Shown piece after piece: positions 1 to 9,440 of a stretch of DNA of 64,000 bases; position 1 is the stretch's first letter; every line of letters begins with the position of its first letter. The notes beneath the pieces were generated by a model. That model was not told the DNA's origin, ran no database searches, and saw only the letters and a list, made by a program, of their open reading frames with translations. The DNA is from Chiua virens (taxonomy: Eukaryota > Basidiomycota > Agaricomycetes > Boletales > Boletaceae). Where the stretch lies: the NCBI GenBank assembly GCA_019787685.1, contig JAHNUO010000033.1, forward strand, positions 124,001 to 188,000, in the 5' to 3' direction. Position numbers and translations under genes: made by a program.

Positions 1-388
1 TTCTACCATGCTAGATGTCCCTTGTAATGGCCATCTGTGTGATGTTATCTCAGCACTTCCACCATATTAGGTGTCTCTGGTCATGTCCATCTGTGTGATG
101 TTTTCTGGGCACTTCTACCATGCTAGATGTTCCTGGTCATGGCCATCTCTGTGATGTTATCTTAGCACTTCTACCACATTGGGTGTCCCTGGTCATGTCC
201 ATCTGTGTGATGTTTTCTGGGCACTTCTACCATGCTAGATGTCCCTGGTCATGGCCATCTGTGTGATGTTATCTTAGCACTTCCATCACATTGGGTGTCC
301 CTGGTCATGTCCATTTGTGTGGTGTTTTCTGGGCACTTCTACCATGCTAGATCTCCTTGATCATGTCTATCAGTATGGTGTTTTCTTA
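1..388. repeat. 56-bp tandem repeat with 112-bp dimer order
   Basis: About seven copies of a 56-bp unit begin near 55, 111, 167, 223, 279 and 335, with a first copy cut by the window edge. Units alternate between an A form (ACTTCTACCATGCTAGATG) and a B form (ACTTCCACCACATTGGGTG), so the real period is 112 bp. The A and B forms also differ at their ends (GTTATCTTAGC versus GTTTTCTGGGC). The last unit decays after about 360. The array runs off the left edge, so its full size is unknown. It encodes no open frame of note. Confidence 0.93.
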
Positions 389-810
389 CTATATGTGCCA
401 TGATTACTGATGATTATATGATTTGTTTAACTGATTTAACTGAATATAGATATTACAAGCTGTAATGAAAGATGTAGTCTGTCATATATACTGCCTTCTC
501 AGTACACTTATCATAGCTACCAGCAGCTGTAGCCACTAACTACAGATAGGAAGAATTTCAAACAAGTTATATTTGTTCATTTTATAATTGTAAATATATG
601 AATACCAGTCTTTATCTGATAGTTTCTGTACCATCATTAAAGTTATATCTTTTCTACTTGTGACCAGATGATGGTCTTATCTCATGCTTGCCAACTCTCC
701 CAGTAGCTATTTTTGTAGATCAATATAGTAGTCATAATTATATCAAATGATACTCTTGCCACCATGTATAATGCTAGATAAAGCTTTGTCAAAGTCTCAT
801 TGATTTCCTG
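389..810. other. no gene recognised
   Basis: AT-rich sequence between the satellite and the LTR fragment. No convincing coding frame or repeat family was recognised. Confidence 0.6.
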
Positions 811-993
811 ATGCCAAGAGTATAGATTCTTGACTGGACAACTTAGGAATCTTCCTAAGTCCAATCTCGTTCTCTCTGATAACCACTATGCTGACCAGAC
901 CACTCCTTTGAACTCCACAGTGTGCCACATACCAAGTGGTGGTTGTTTGAGTTATTGCAGCTACGTCAGGTCCTACCCGGAACTACCGTAACA
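811..993 (+). mobile_element. 3' end of a Ty3/gypsy-type LTR (truncated)
   Basis: The stretch aligns by eye with the last part of the complete LTR at 37543-38245: the segments GTATAGATTC, CACCAAGTGGTGGTT-like and GAGTTATTGCAG occur in the same order, and it ends GGAACTACCGTAACA. The first two thirds of the LTR (including its TATA box) are missing. It is followed at once by an internal region that also matches the element at 38 kb, so this is a 5' LTR remnant joined to its gag. Confidence 0.82.
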
Positions 994-1024
994 TAAGAAC
1001 AGGACTCTCTCACAGCCTGCCTTC

Positions 1025-1790
1025 ATGCAGTTAGCTGCCCACCATTTGAAATCTTCAGGACACCCCACTCATCCTGCCATTGCCACCGCTTGGAAACTTT
1101 GGTCATCCAACCCCCCACTCTCTGATCAGTCAGACGAAAACCATGAACCCTTGTCACCATCTTCTGAACCCCAAGAGAACAACTTGGACATCAATGACCA
1201 CCACTCAGTGTCCGCATCACCAAGATAACAGAAGCAGAGCAAAAGCGATGCTTCAAGCAAAACCTCTGTTTCCGATGCCAACAACCAGGTCATTGCACTT
1301 CCTCTTGCCCCATCTTTGTGACAAAAACCCTCACCACCACAGCACCTAAGAAAGTATGAAAGATGAAGCCAAAACCAGAACCCATCCCCACACTTGTCAA
1401 AATCAAAGAAGATGATGATGAGGATGCCATCAGTGTCAACAAGGTGACCACTCCAGTCATGGGTTTTTAAGAAGGAAGACCAATTTGACGCCAGTATCTT
1501 CCACTTCTCATCGCCATGTACTAGTAGCTGAACTATCTTCTCAATCTATGCAAATCCCTGTTAGATTAAACACTACTACTATCTCAAAAGACATCGACAC
1601 CCATGCTCTCATTGATTCAGGAGCCGGAATCAACTGCTCAACTGGCATTTCATCCAGAAGAACAAATTTCCAAAAGAACACCTTCTGAAACCTATCCCGG
1701 TTTGGAATGTAGATGCCACCATGAACAAATATTTAGGAGTCACTGAAAAATCAAGAGAAAAACAGTACTTCACAAATTGTATAGCCAAAA
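1025..1790 (+). pseudogene. gag-pr: Ty3/gypsy gag-protease remnant with internal deletion
   Basis: This encoded the capsid/nucleocapsid and start of the protease of an LTR retrotransposon. The N-terminal gag linker (PLSPSSEPQENNLDINDHHS) matches the copy near 38400. The sequence then jumps to the zinc knuckle, C-F-R-C-x4-H-x4-C, at 1267-1308. The capsid domain present at 38530-39300 in the sister copy is absent, so about 0.85 kb is deleted. Protease follows: an LVAELSSQSMQIPV-like strand, then the catalytic DSGAG at 1614-1628. After that the frame shifts and continues as HFIQKNKFPKEHLLKPIPVW to about 1725, typical of retroviral-type aspartic proteases. Reverse transcriptase and integrase are absent. 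At least two frameshifts separate the pieces, so it cannot give a functional polyprotein. Confidence 0.85.
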
Positions 1791-2030
1791 GAGGTAGGTG
1801 CTCACACAGGTCAGCTATCCTAGTCTCAGCTTTAATCATTGCTAGGGTTTCCACATCTTGAGTGTCCTCTTGCTATGGCAAGAAGCTATAAATAAAGTAA
1901 ACTAAACAGTAAGCAAGTGAGTGTAGATCATCATGGAATGAGAGAGCTGGGAGAAGGTGATGGTGATTGAGTGAATAGTAAAGGCAAAGTGGAAATCAGG
2001 TCACACCTTCATGGTGCAGGGAGTACTAAC

Positions 2031-2573
2031 TTGCCCACACATAACTCCTATCATGCATCATGCCTGGGGGGACAGGGCAATGCTGAAGGGTTTCCAAGTC
2101 AATTATTGAAATCCATGCATTCTTTGACAGAAAAGTAAAATTTGCAGGTTTGACATCAGTGTGAATAAATCTAGCCTGGTGAACTTGTATCAAGCAGATC
2201 AACTTAAGTGTGCTAAGTCAGGACAAGATGGAGAGGTGGTGGGAGATCTCACTATTTCTGAGATGAGATTGGATAGATAATGGACCTTGTAAGAGCCATA
2301 CATTCTGTAGACTTTGCAAAGATCATTTCCCAGGTCCTTCATCACCAGAAATGTCCAAGGGCTGTCTTGCTTGTAATCAATGATTTCTGGGAGATGGTCC
2401 CCCTTGCCTTGCACTAGTTGATAATTCTCATACTCCCTTATGAGTGACAAGGTATGCAGTTGCATATCATGTTGAATCTCCATAAAACACCAGACAAATT
2501 TATCTCTGTAGCCATATCCACATGATTCTGTGGCAAATAAGTAAGATAAAATTGTATCTGCTCTACCACTCAC
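2031..2573 (-). pseudogene. protein kinase-like fragment (CK1-like)
   Basis: A 124-codon minus-strand frame carries a segment like the hinge of a kinase N-lobe (TFLVMKDLGNDL, near 2340). In another minus frame just downstream lies a catalytic loop, FIHTDVKPANFTF at about 2135-2170 (H-x-D-x-K-P-x-N), followed by IIDLET where DFG would be. The catalytic D, K and N are kept, but the metal-binding DFG reads DLE, and a frameshift near 2210 divides the lobes. Neither the glycine loop nor a complete C-lobe was seen. The style is that of CK1-like kinases expanded in Agaricomycetes (family knowledge). Another kinase superfamily member is possible. Likely non-functional. Confidence 0.65.
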
Positions 2574-4909
2574 TGCCAGCTTCCTGCAATTGTTGTGGGT
2601 TATCTACAAGGTGGAATTTCTAGCCTCCAACAACCAACAGAACATCCTTAGTTGAGATACCCCTGCAAAATGATATCAGTCTAGCTATATGATCACTTTC
2701 CTGCAGCAGTTACCCACTGAGGTGAAGAGCACCAGTGGTTGGTGGATGCCATGTCTTTATGCTAGCAGTATTGCCAAGATTGATGAGGGTGGGAGCTATG
2801 TGGCAGGAATGGCACATATAGCTCCTAACAATGACAAACAAATCTGCCACCACAGTGGTGAGCACTCAAAATAGGTAACTTGCATATAGATGAAACCAAA
2901 ATGAAAACTATACCTCCAAAAAATCAGATGACGGTATTTGAAGTATGTGTATGTACTCTAGGACACTAGATCAAGGTTGCTGTCTTGGTACATTTTGAAA
3001 TTCTAACCTTGAGCCAACCATGCCCACCCAAAATCTGAATTTGACATGCTGTTGCTTGGTTGGACAGGCCATATGTTGTCAAATTTTATTATGTCTAATC
3101 CATGTCAAAATCTGAATGATTACATAATTTTACCCATTTTTCAGAAATTGTAGATTAATAGCAATTGGACTGTGTTTCTGTCCTAAAATTCAATGGGAGT
3201 GCTTCTGGGTCAAAACTATGGCCTCTGCAGAGTTGCCATCTCTGAGTGCTTGCCACTGTAATTGTCTGATGAGAATGCATGTATTTGTTCTTGCCAAGGT
3301 TTCTGGGTCACTCTGAAGCCATGTGCCTGATGTCCCCAAAGGTTGCATCATTGCCCAGGCAAGAAGAATGATCATACCAATCGTTGCTTCATCAATGACA
3401 GGACACTGTGGGAAGTAAGGTAGATGATAATCCACATGCAGTTTGCCTCTAATAAGTGCCAGTGTAGCTACAAAAAATGGTGCTTATAGCCACTTATATT
3501 AGTGATGCACATGTCACCAACACTACAAGAAGTAAGTGCACTTATCATCACAATGTGCTCTGTCCACTGAGCAATGCACTTTCATTGTCACATGCACTGA
3601 TTTGCACAACAAGAGAACAGATTGGTCATTTAAAGGGGTTATGAGCTGGGACCAATTGACCCCTTAACATGGCAATGCTGCCTGCATACATCATTGGAAA
3701 TGGTGATTGCATGGCATCCAATTACTATGCACCACTCTGATTTATGCGATCAACAAAACCAAGTCTAATCAGGTCTGAATTACACCATGATTCCATGTCT
3801 TCTTATACCTGCACTTATATCTCTAATCCCATCATTTCTCACATCAGATTCATCCCAGTTTCCTATTCACACCTTGTATTTCCTCAATGCACCAACCAAG
3901 TGCCTTTAGCCTTTTTTTCTCTAAGTCTGACCCTACAGTTGGTCAAGCCCACCTTGCCTCCACAGGTCAAAAACCTTACCTTTTCCAGTGAGAAAGGTAG
4001 TAAAGCCCCTCTGGTAAGTACATTTATACAAGTACTAGCTGAATATTTGCTACCCTCCAAGTTGTAGACCATTGATATCCAGCTGACTGGCACATCATGT
4101 GCATAGAAAACCCCAAAGTGCTTGATCAGCATTCAAGCTGCCAGGGACACTGAGTCAGAAAGTGAGCCTGACCTAGCTCATGCTGCTATTGTATGTTCCA
4201 GAACTAGCACCCAATGTCCATTGTGTGCTGACTACAGATTTCACCCATAGTCCCTGGCATATAGCAAGAAATTCAAGTTTTTCTCATCACCTGTGAAGGG
4301 GGTATGTAGAAAGCAAGTTAAAACTAATTAGACATCACTAGATCAGTGCTTTTTCTTGCACATACCTTATCTAGTGTTCATGAGCCATTTGTTGCACCTT
4401 GTGACCACTGCATGTGCACCCAGCTCGATCTTAATCTGCCACCATGACCACCACCATGCCCTCCAACTTGTCTATGTGTCATCACTGCAAATCATATGGT
4501 TGCAACAGAAAACCTGCCCCTTATGAGACCACAACAATCTTTAACCCTGATGTGGTATACAAGAAGTCAAATGGCATAGCACATATCAATGGGAGAAAAT
4601 CAATGGGGGAAATGATGGATGGACAACCACCAGAGGCTTTGGGAAGGTCAGGACAGTGTTTGGAACAAATATGACTGATAGTGGAGTGGCTGAACCCAGT
4701 AGAAGCAAAGATTTGGCAGGTTGATTGACTCAATTCCAAGAAAGTAATGATCTGGTTGGTTTAATCAATGGACAGAGATTTCATGATGAAAGAAGTGGTA
4801 AAAGCAATAATGTTTGGCTGTGTTTACATCATGTTGAACTATTTATGCATCACATGTCCCATTAATGACATGATATTTCTTTACAACAGGTGGTTTCTGC
4901 ATTTGCATA
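2574..4909. other. no gene recognised
   Basis: Short frames only (up to about 107 codons, 3744-4067), with no motif recognised. Base composition and CpG scarcity match decayed intergenic sequence elsewhere in the window. Confidence 0.5.
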
Positions 4910-5126
4910 GCTTAGCAACAAAACTGTTGCAATGACTAGAGTAACTTAAAATGGCAATATCTTCATAGCCACTGGGCTAAATCACATGACCCAGAGGTCA
5001 ATTTGTAGCCAAGGATTTGTACTTTATTTGGTCTCACCAAAGCTAAGTGGAATTCCCACAAATGGTTGTGCTGTGCTGTGCATACCATATCAGGGTTAAA
5101 CATTGCAATAGTTTTGTTGCTCACTG
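4910..5126. mobile_element. Tc1/mariner-type MITE, 217 bp, TA-flanked
   Basis: The right end reads CATTGCAATAGTTTTGTTGCTCACTG followed by TA at 5127-5128. The left end (AGCAACAAAACTGTTGCAAT at about 4912-4931) is its inverted partner, preceded by TA at 4908-4909. About 170 bp of the right part aligns by eye with the right terminal inverted repeat of the larger element at 15224-16792: both share AAATCACATGACCCA and TTTGTAGCCAAG in order and both end CACTG-TA. It is therefore a short internally deleted relative of that family. No coding capacity. The outermost bases of the left end have diverged. Confidence 0.72.
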
Positions 5127-5572
5127 TAGATACACAGGAAAAAGGGTCTATGAGAAAGGGCAACAAATTCACAGAGCCAACTTCAGCAGGCACTAGCCAT
5201 GTAACAAGTCATCCCTGCAGCCACATTCCTTCAAGGTGCTGTCTCACACATGCCACAATCCAGTCTGTCTACCCATCAAAATGATCTGCATGCAAACAGG
5301 AAACTTCTGCCTGACAGTGCTTCAAGCACTTCCAGAGCAGTATCCTCTTCAAACCTTGAGAACCCCAGCATGGGAACCAACTTAAAGATGTAGCACAGCT
5401 GAATGCAAGTGAATTAAACTGCTCTGTTCTAGTGTTTGGTCTGGAGAATGAACATTGTGTTCTGATTAAGTACTACAGAGTTCCAACACAGATGCATTCA
5501 AGGTGTGGTAACCACCACAGACAGCAGTAGTGTCAATCAGTACCATTGGATGAGCCAGAACTAGGAATCTCT
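5127..5572. other. no gene recognised
   Basis: Non-coding stretch between the MITE and the solo LTR; nothing recognised beyond the LTR target-site flank at its end. Confidence 0.5.
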
Positions 5573-6213
5573 TGTTACCATTCTTTCTTTTCTTTTCACT
5601 TGTACTACTTCTCTATGCTGAATGCTCTGGGTATCTTACTATGCTCATCCATACTTCATCCCTTTTGCTTAGTCAACCTGCATTGGCTTAACCCAATGGC
5701 TTACTCATTTGTTTCTTGTTATCATCTGTTGCCTCCACATTGTACAATCTTTCATTTAGTCATTCTATCTTCATCATCATCTGTTGCCTTTGTATCATAT
5801 AATTCCCTTTGACCAATTGTGTCTATTCTGCTCTTCTTGGTCACACACTTCACCCACTTCACCCACTTTGTTCACTTGGTCTGTACACCTTTCCTTATGT
5901 ATAAATACCTCATCAAGATACTCCTGTACATTAGTCTTGATCTCCACAATCTAGCTAAGTACACTTAACTCCACTTGGACTCCTAGAGTCAACCCTTGTA
6001 ACCTTGGTCCCAAAAGTATAGATTCTCAACAAGACAACTTAGAAAACTTCCTGAGTCTTCACTTGTCTCATTGGTAGCAATCCACTGACCAACAACCCTC
6101 TTGAAACTCTGTAGCATGCCATGTATCAAGTAGTGGTTGTTTGAGTTATTGTAGTCACTTGTTACTTAGTACTTTTGTGGCTATAACAGGTCCTACCTGG
6201 AACTATCATAACA
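5573..6213 (+). mobile_element. solo Ty3/gypsy LTR, 641 bp
   Basis: It begins TGTTACCATTCTTTC and ends GGAACTATCATAACA, and it aligns along its length with the complete LTR at 37543-38245. It contains TATAAATA at 5900-5907 in the same relative position. No gag follows: the sequence after 6213 is unrelated. The flanks are TCTCT (5568-5572) and CCTCT (6214-6218), one transition apart, which fits a decayed 5-bp target-site duplication. A solo LTR formed by LTR-LTR recombination explains this. CpGs are few, so it is older than the copy at 20.7 kb. Confidence 0.88.
5900..5907 (+). promoter_or_regulatory. TATA box of the solo LTR
   Basis: TATAAATA precedes CCTCATCAAGATACTCCTGT, the same context as TATAAATACCTCAC in the LTR at 37.5 kb. 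It is the presumed U3/R promoter of the retrotransposon. Confidence 0.65.
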
Positions 6214-7615
6214 CCTCTGTGCCCAGCAGAAGAACATAGCTGCCAAGCAAGCACCAAGATCAACAAAATTATGACTCACCTAGCACTCCCATTGCAACTG
6301 AACCCATTGTAACCACAGCACCCAACCATATCCATTTTCCTTGTGTTAGCTTATAGATCCTGCACTTGAACTTTTGCAAAGGTGCAACATGCTGTGATGT
6401 TGAGTGAGTAGCGGGGTAGTGGCTTGAAAGGTCCTTGCATGGGCAATGATAAATGAGCTGAATTACCTCAATTAACTGGACAAGTGTTGTAATTGAGCTC
6501 CTGCACTGCTGGGCAGCTCAGGATTGTAGCAGAAGCCACTGGAGGTACATCCCACGGCTTTGATTTTGTGCATTGCACTTATTGCTTGCACAGCATAAGC
6601 ACTGGCATATAGGGGCTCACTCAGCTGCTGACAGTGTGGTAACATGATTGACTGGGGAGTTATCTAGAGCAAGTGCTGGGGTTTGGGCTTTTCATGAGAT
6701 CATGTGCAGCTGCTAGGCTGCCAGTGAGCTGCCTGTTATGGAAAAGTCAGTGCCATCAGCATAAATGCTGGGGTATATTAGCTCTGCACATCTAAGTCTT
6801 TGCTCCACATTGCATGTGTCTGCTTACTGCATCTCCTTTACTAACTCTGCAAAGGTTGGCACCCCTTTCTCATCTGATGGGCACCCTGGTGCCCATTCAG
6901 TGATGAGTGCATGGCACAGCCACTACCCCAAACAGGGGCAATGCACAGCCATGCCATTGCAAGCTGGGATGCAAATGCAGCATGAGGCCTACCTGGCCTG
7001 GCACAAGAAAGCAGCCATCCATTTCTTGATCTCCATGATGAACTCAGTGGTGGCTTTTGCATTACATGTGGGTATGCAAGGAATCATCTCTGTGAATTTA
7101 TCAACTCCCTCCACCTAACAGCTGGCACAGCAGTGGTGGTTGCTCTGGATATATGCTGAAGTAAACAGCCTCTCACCTCCTGTGGATTGCATGACCATGC
7201 TGCATTTTGTCCCTGCCATGGTGCCAAATCTACAGGTGCAAGGATGCACATGCAGAGGCAGTCACTAACTCTGATCAGTTTCCAGTGCCTGATGAGGGGC
7301 TGTGCCCTCTGTGCACCAAGGCTATTTTGATGGAGATTCTGAAGGGCACATACAACTGCACCTGTTACAATCACAAAATATACTATCCTAATCCCTTTAT
7401 TTTTCACCTATTTTTCCATATTGTAATGGCAATGATCATAATGTGGGTGGGTTGGGGGGTCTTGTAAAACCACCACAGCAGAGGCAAGCATCAGGTGGCA
7501 GGTGGAATCTTGTCAGGGTCTTGCAAGAAACATGGCTGTGACTTGGCTACTAAGAAATGGCTAAGGTACTTCACAGATTGGCAGTGGGGCAGTTTTGAAG
7601 CAGCTGGAGAACGCA
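6214..7615. other. no gene recognised
   Basis: Contains overlapping frames on both strands (6765-7118 plus, 7084-7407 minus) without recognisable domains. Probably degraded repeat or intergenic sequence. Confidence 0.45.
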
Positions 7616-7623
7616 GTGGATCC

Positions 7624-8188
7624 TAGTGTTTCAAAGTCTAGTCTAGGACTGCTCAAAAGACTGGCAACTGGACTGGACTGGACTGGTAGGCAACTGAATT
7701 GCAGTTGCAGTTATATCCAGTTGCTGACCAGTCCAGTTGCTGGTTGCCTTGATTTGAAAAAATAAAAGACCAGTCATAACCAGTCCTTTAGTGGACCTAT
7801 CTTTAGCTCCTATCTGTGGGTACTTCCCACAATATTTTCAGAATTTTAGGTATTTTATTTGAATTTATACAACAAAAACCAAGTTGAGACCCCCTCTGAC
7901 TGACATGCTACCCAGAAATGGCCATATTCCTGATCTCAGAATCAGTAGGTAACCAGGGGTCCATAGTATATTTTATTTCACCATGACCAACCATGGTTTC
8001 CATGAGATAGGGGTCAAAAGACCAGTTTCACACAAACCAGTTGCAACTGGTTGCAACTGTTCAAAAGACCATTTTGGACTGGTTTTTTTTTTGGACCAGT
8101 TATGGTTGCAAGGGCCCAGGACCTTTCTAGGACCAGTTGCCTTATTTGGACAATGGAAAACCAGACCAGACCAGACTTTAAAACACTA
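7624..8188. mobile_element. hAT-type MITE, 565 bp, with 8-bp target duplication
   Basis: The termini are inverted: TAGTGTTTCAAAGTCTAGTC on the left, and on the right the reverse complement of TAGTGTTTTAAAGTCTGGTC. The flanks are GTGGATCC (7616-7623) and GTGGATTC (8189-8196), seven of eight matching and differing by one C-to-T change; an 8-bp duplication is the hAT hallmark. The interior is full of CCAGTT/AACTGG and GGACCAG motifs that make each half foldable. No transposase is encoded, so it must have been mobilised in trans. A diverged relative lies in the opposite orientation near 46975-47650. Confidence 0.85.
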
Positions 8189-8196
8189 GTGGATTC

Positions 8197-8876
8197 CATA
8201 AAAAGTATGGTGGCAAGGGCAGGGTGTCAGACTCAGGCTGCATGGAAAGCTGAGGGTCTTGCCAGAAGCACAACAGTGACTTCATGGCTAGAAGGTGGTC
8301 AGGGCATGCAATGTAAAGCAATTTGAAGCACAAGGCAATGCTGGCAGCAGGTTGGTCATTCAGGGTTCATAGCTTGTGACCCCTCTTGCATGGTGATGCT
8401 ATTGCCACTTAGACTGCTATGGAACCACTGCTGTTTTGCCATCCCACTGGTGCTATGTGGGTGGTGTTATTGTTTGCCAACACCATGGGAGCTTCTGTCA
8501 AGGGGGTGATTCTGTGGTGGAGTTCAAGAAGGGGGCACACTTGAAGTCAAATACATATGCTGGTCTGCAGGAAGAATCCTGGCAGTATAAGATTGTGTCA
8601 GGGGGTATGGTGGCTGAGTAAAGAACAACCCACCTCATGCTAGGCCGTCTTGAGAGCATTCTCTCACTTGATGGCACCAGGCATCAGGTTACATGTGCCT
8701 GTTTGAGGACAAGAGAACACCACCAGCATGGCCAGCCAAGGAACATGGGGTCAAGGGCCTTTTTCTAGAAGCAGCAGTGTGGTGTATCTCCTTTTTTTCC
8801 ATGGTTATATTGGTATGCTCCTGACTGGCCTCTTTGGCAGCTTAGAGCTCCAGCACACTGGTGTCCTGATGTGATG
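8197..8876. other. no gene recognised
   Basis: No supported coding or repeat feature. Confidence 0.45.
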
Positions 8877-9440
8877 CCAAGCATGATCAGAGTTGGCAGG
8901 TGGATGCAGCTAATTTGAGTTGCTTTGGGATGAATTTGAGGGAGGCCATGCATTGGGGATAGAAGGAGACAAACAGCATGATGGCACCCAGATTAGATGA
9001 ACATGATCAAGGCTGCCATGGCTACTTACCTTTGGTGCATGAGGTATGCTCAATGGCTAGCTTTCATACCTAGTCAGAGCCTGCTATGTGCACCTTTGGT
9101 TAGCAACTGCAGACAGCAGCTTGAAGAGGTAAGTCTGGGTGAAGCTAGGTGGGCATGATCTGCAAAGCAGAGCTAGCAGGTGGATGGAGCTAATTTGAGC
9201 TGCTTTGGAATGTACTTGTGGGGAGGGGGGGGGCTATGCATCAAGGATAGAAGGAGGCAGGCAATATGATGAAAGCCAGATAAGATGTACATGACCAGGG
9301 CTGCCACAGTTGCTACCTTTGGTGCATGAGATATACTCAATAGCTAGCTTTTGTGCCCAGTCAAAGCCCATTGCATGCACCTTTGGTTAGCAGCCACAGG
9401 TGACAGCTTGAAGAGGTGAAGCTAGGTAAAGCTAGGTGTC
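8877..9440. repeat. imperfect tandem duplication, about 275 bp x 2
   Basis: The segment from about 8880 (GCATGATCAG...) to 9151 is repeated from about 9153 to 9440. Shared blocks in order include GCAGGTGGATG, TTTGAGYTGCTTTGG, GGATAGAAGGAG, CCTTTGGTGCATGAG, GCACCTTTGGTTAGCA and TTGAAGAGGT. The copies differ by many transitions and small indels, so the duplication is old. No function inferred. Confidence 0.85.

Noticed and set aside
4527..4557. TTTAACCCTGATGTGGTATA resembles the reverse complement of the MITE at 5075-5100
   Set aside because: Similarity is limited to about 25 bp and lacks the terminal repeat; chance or a tiny fragment.
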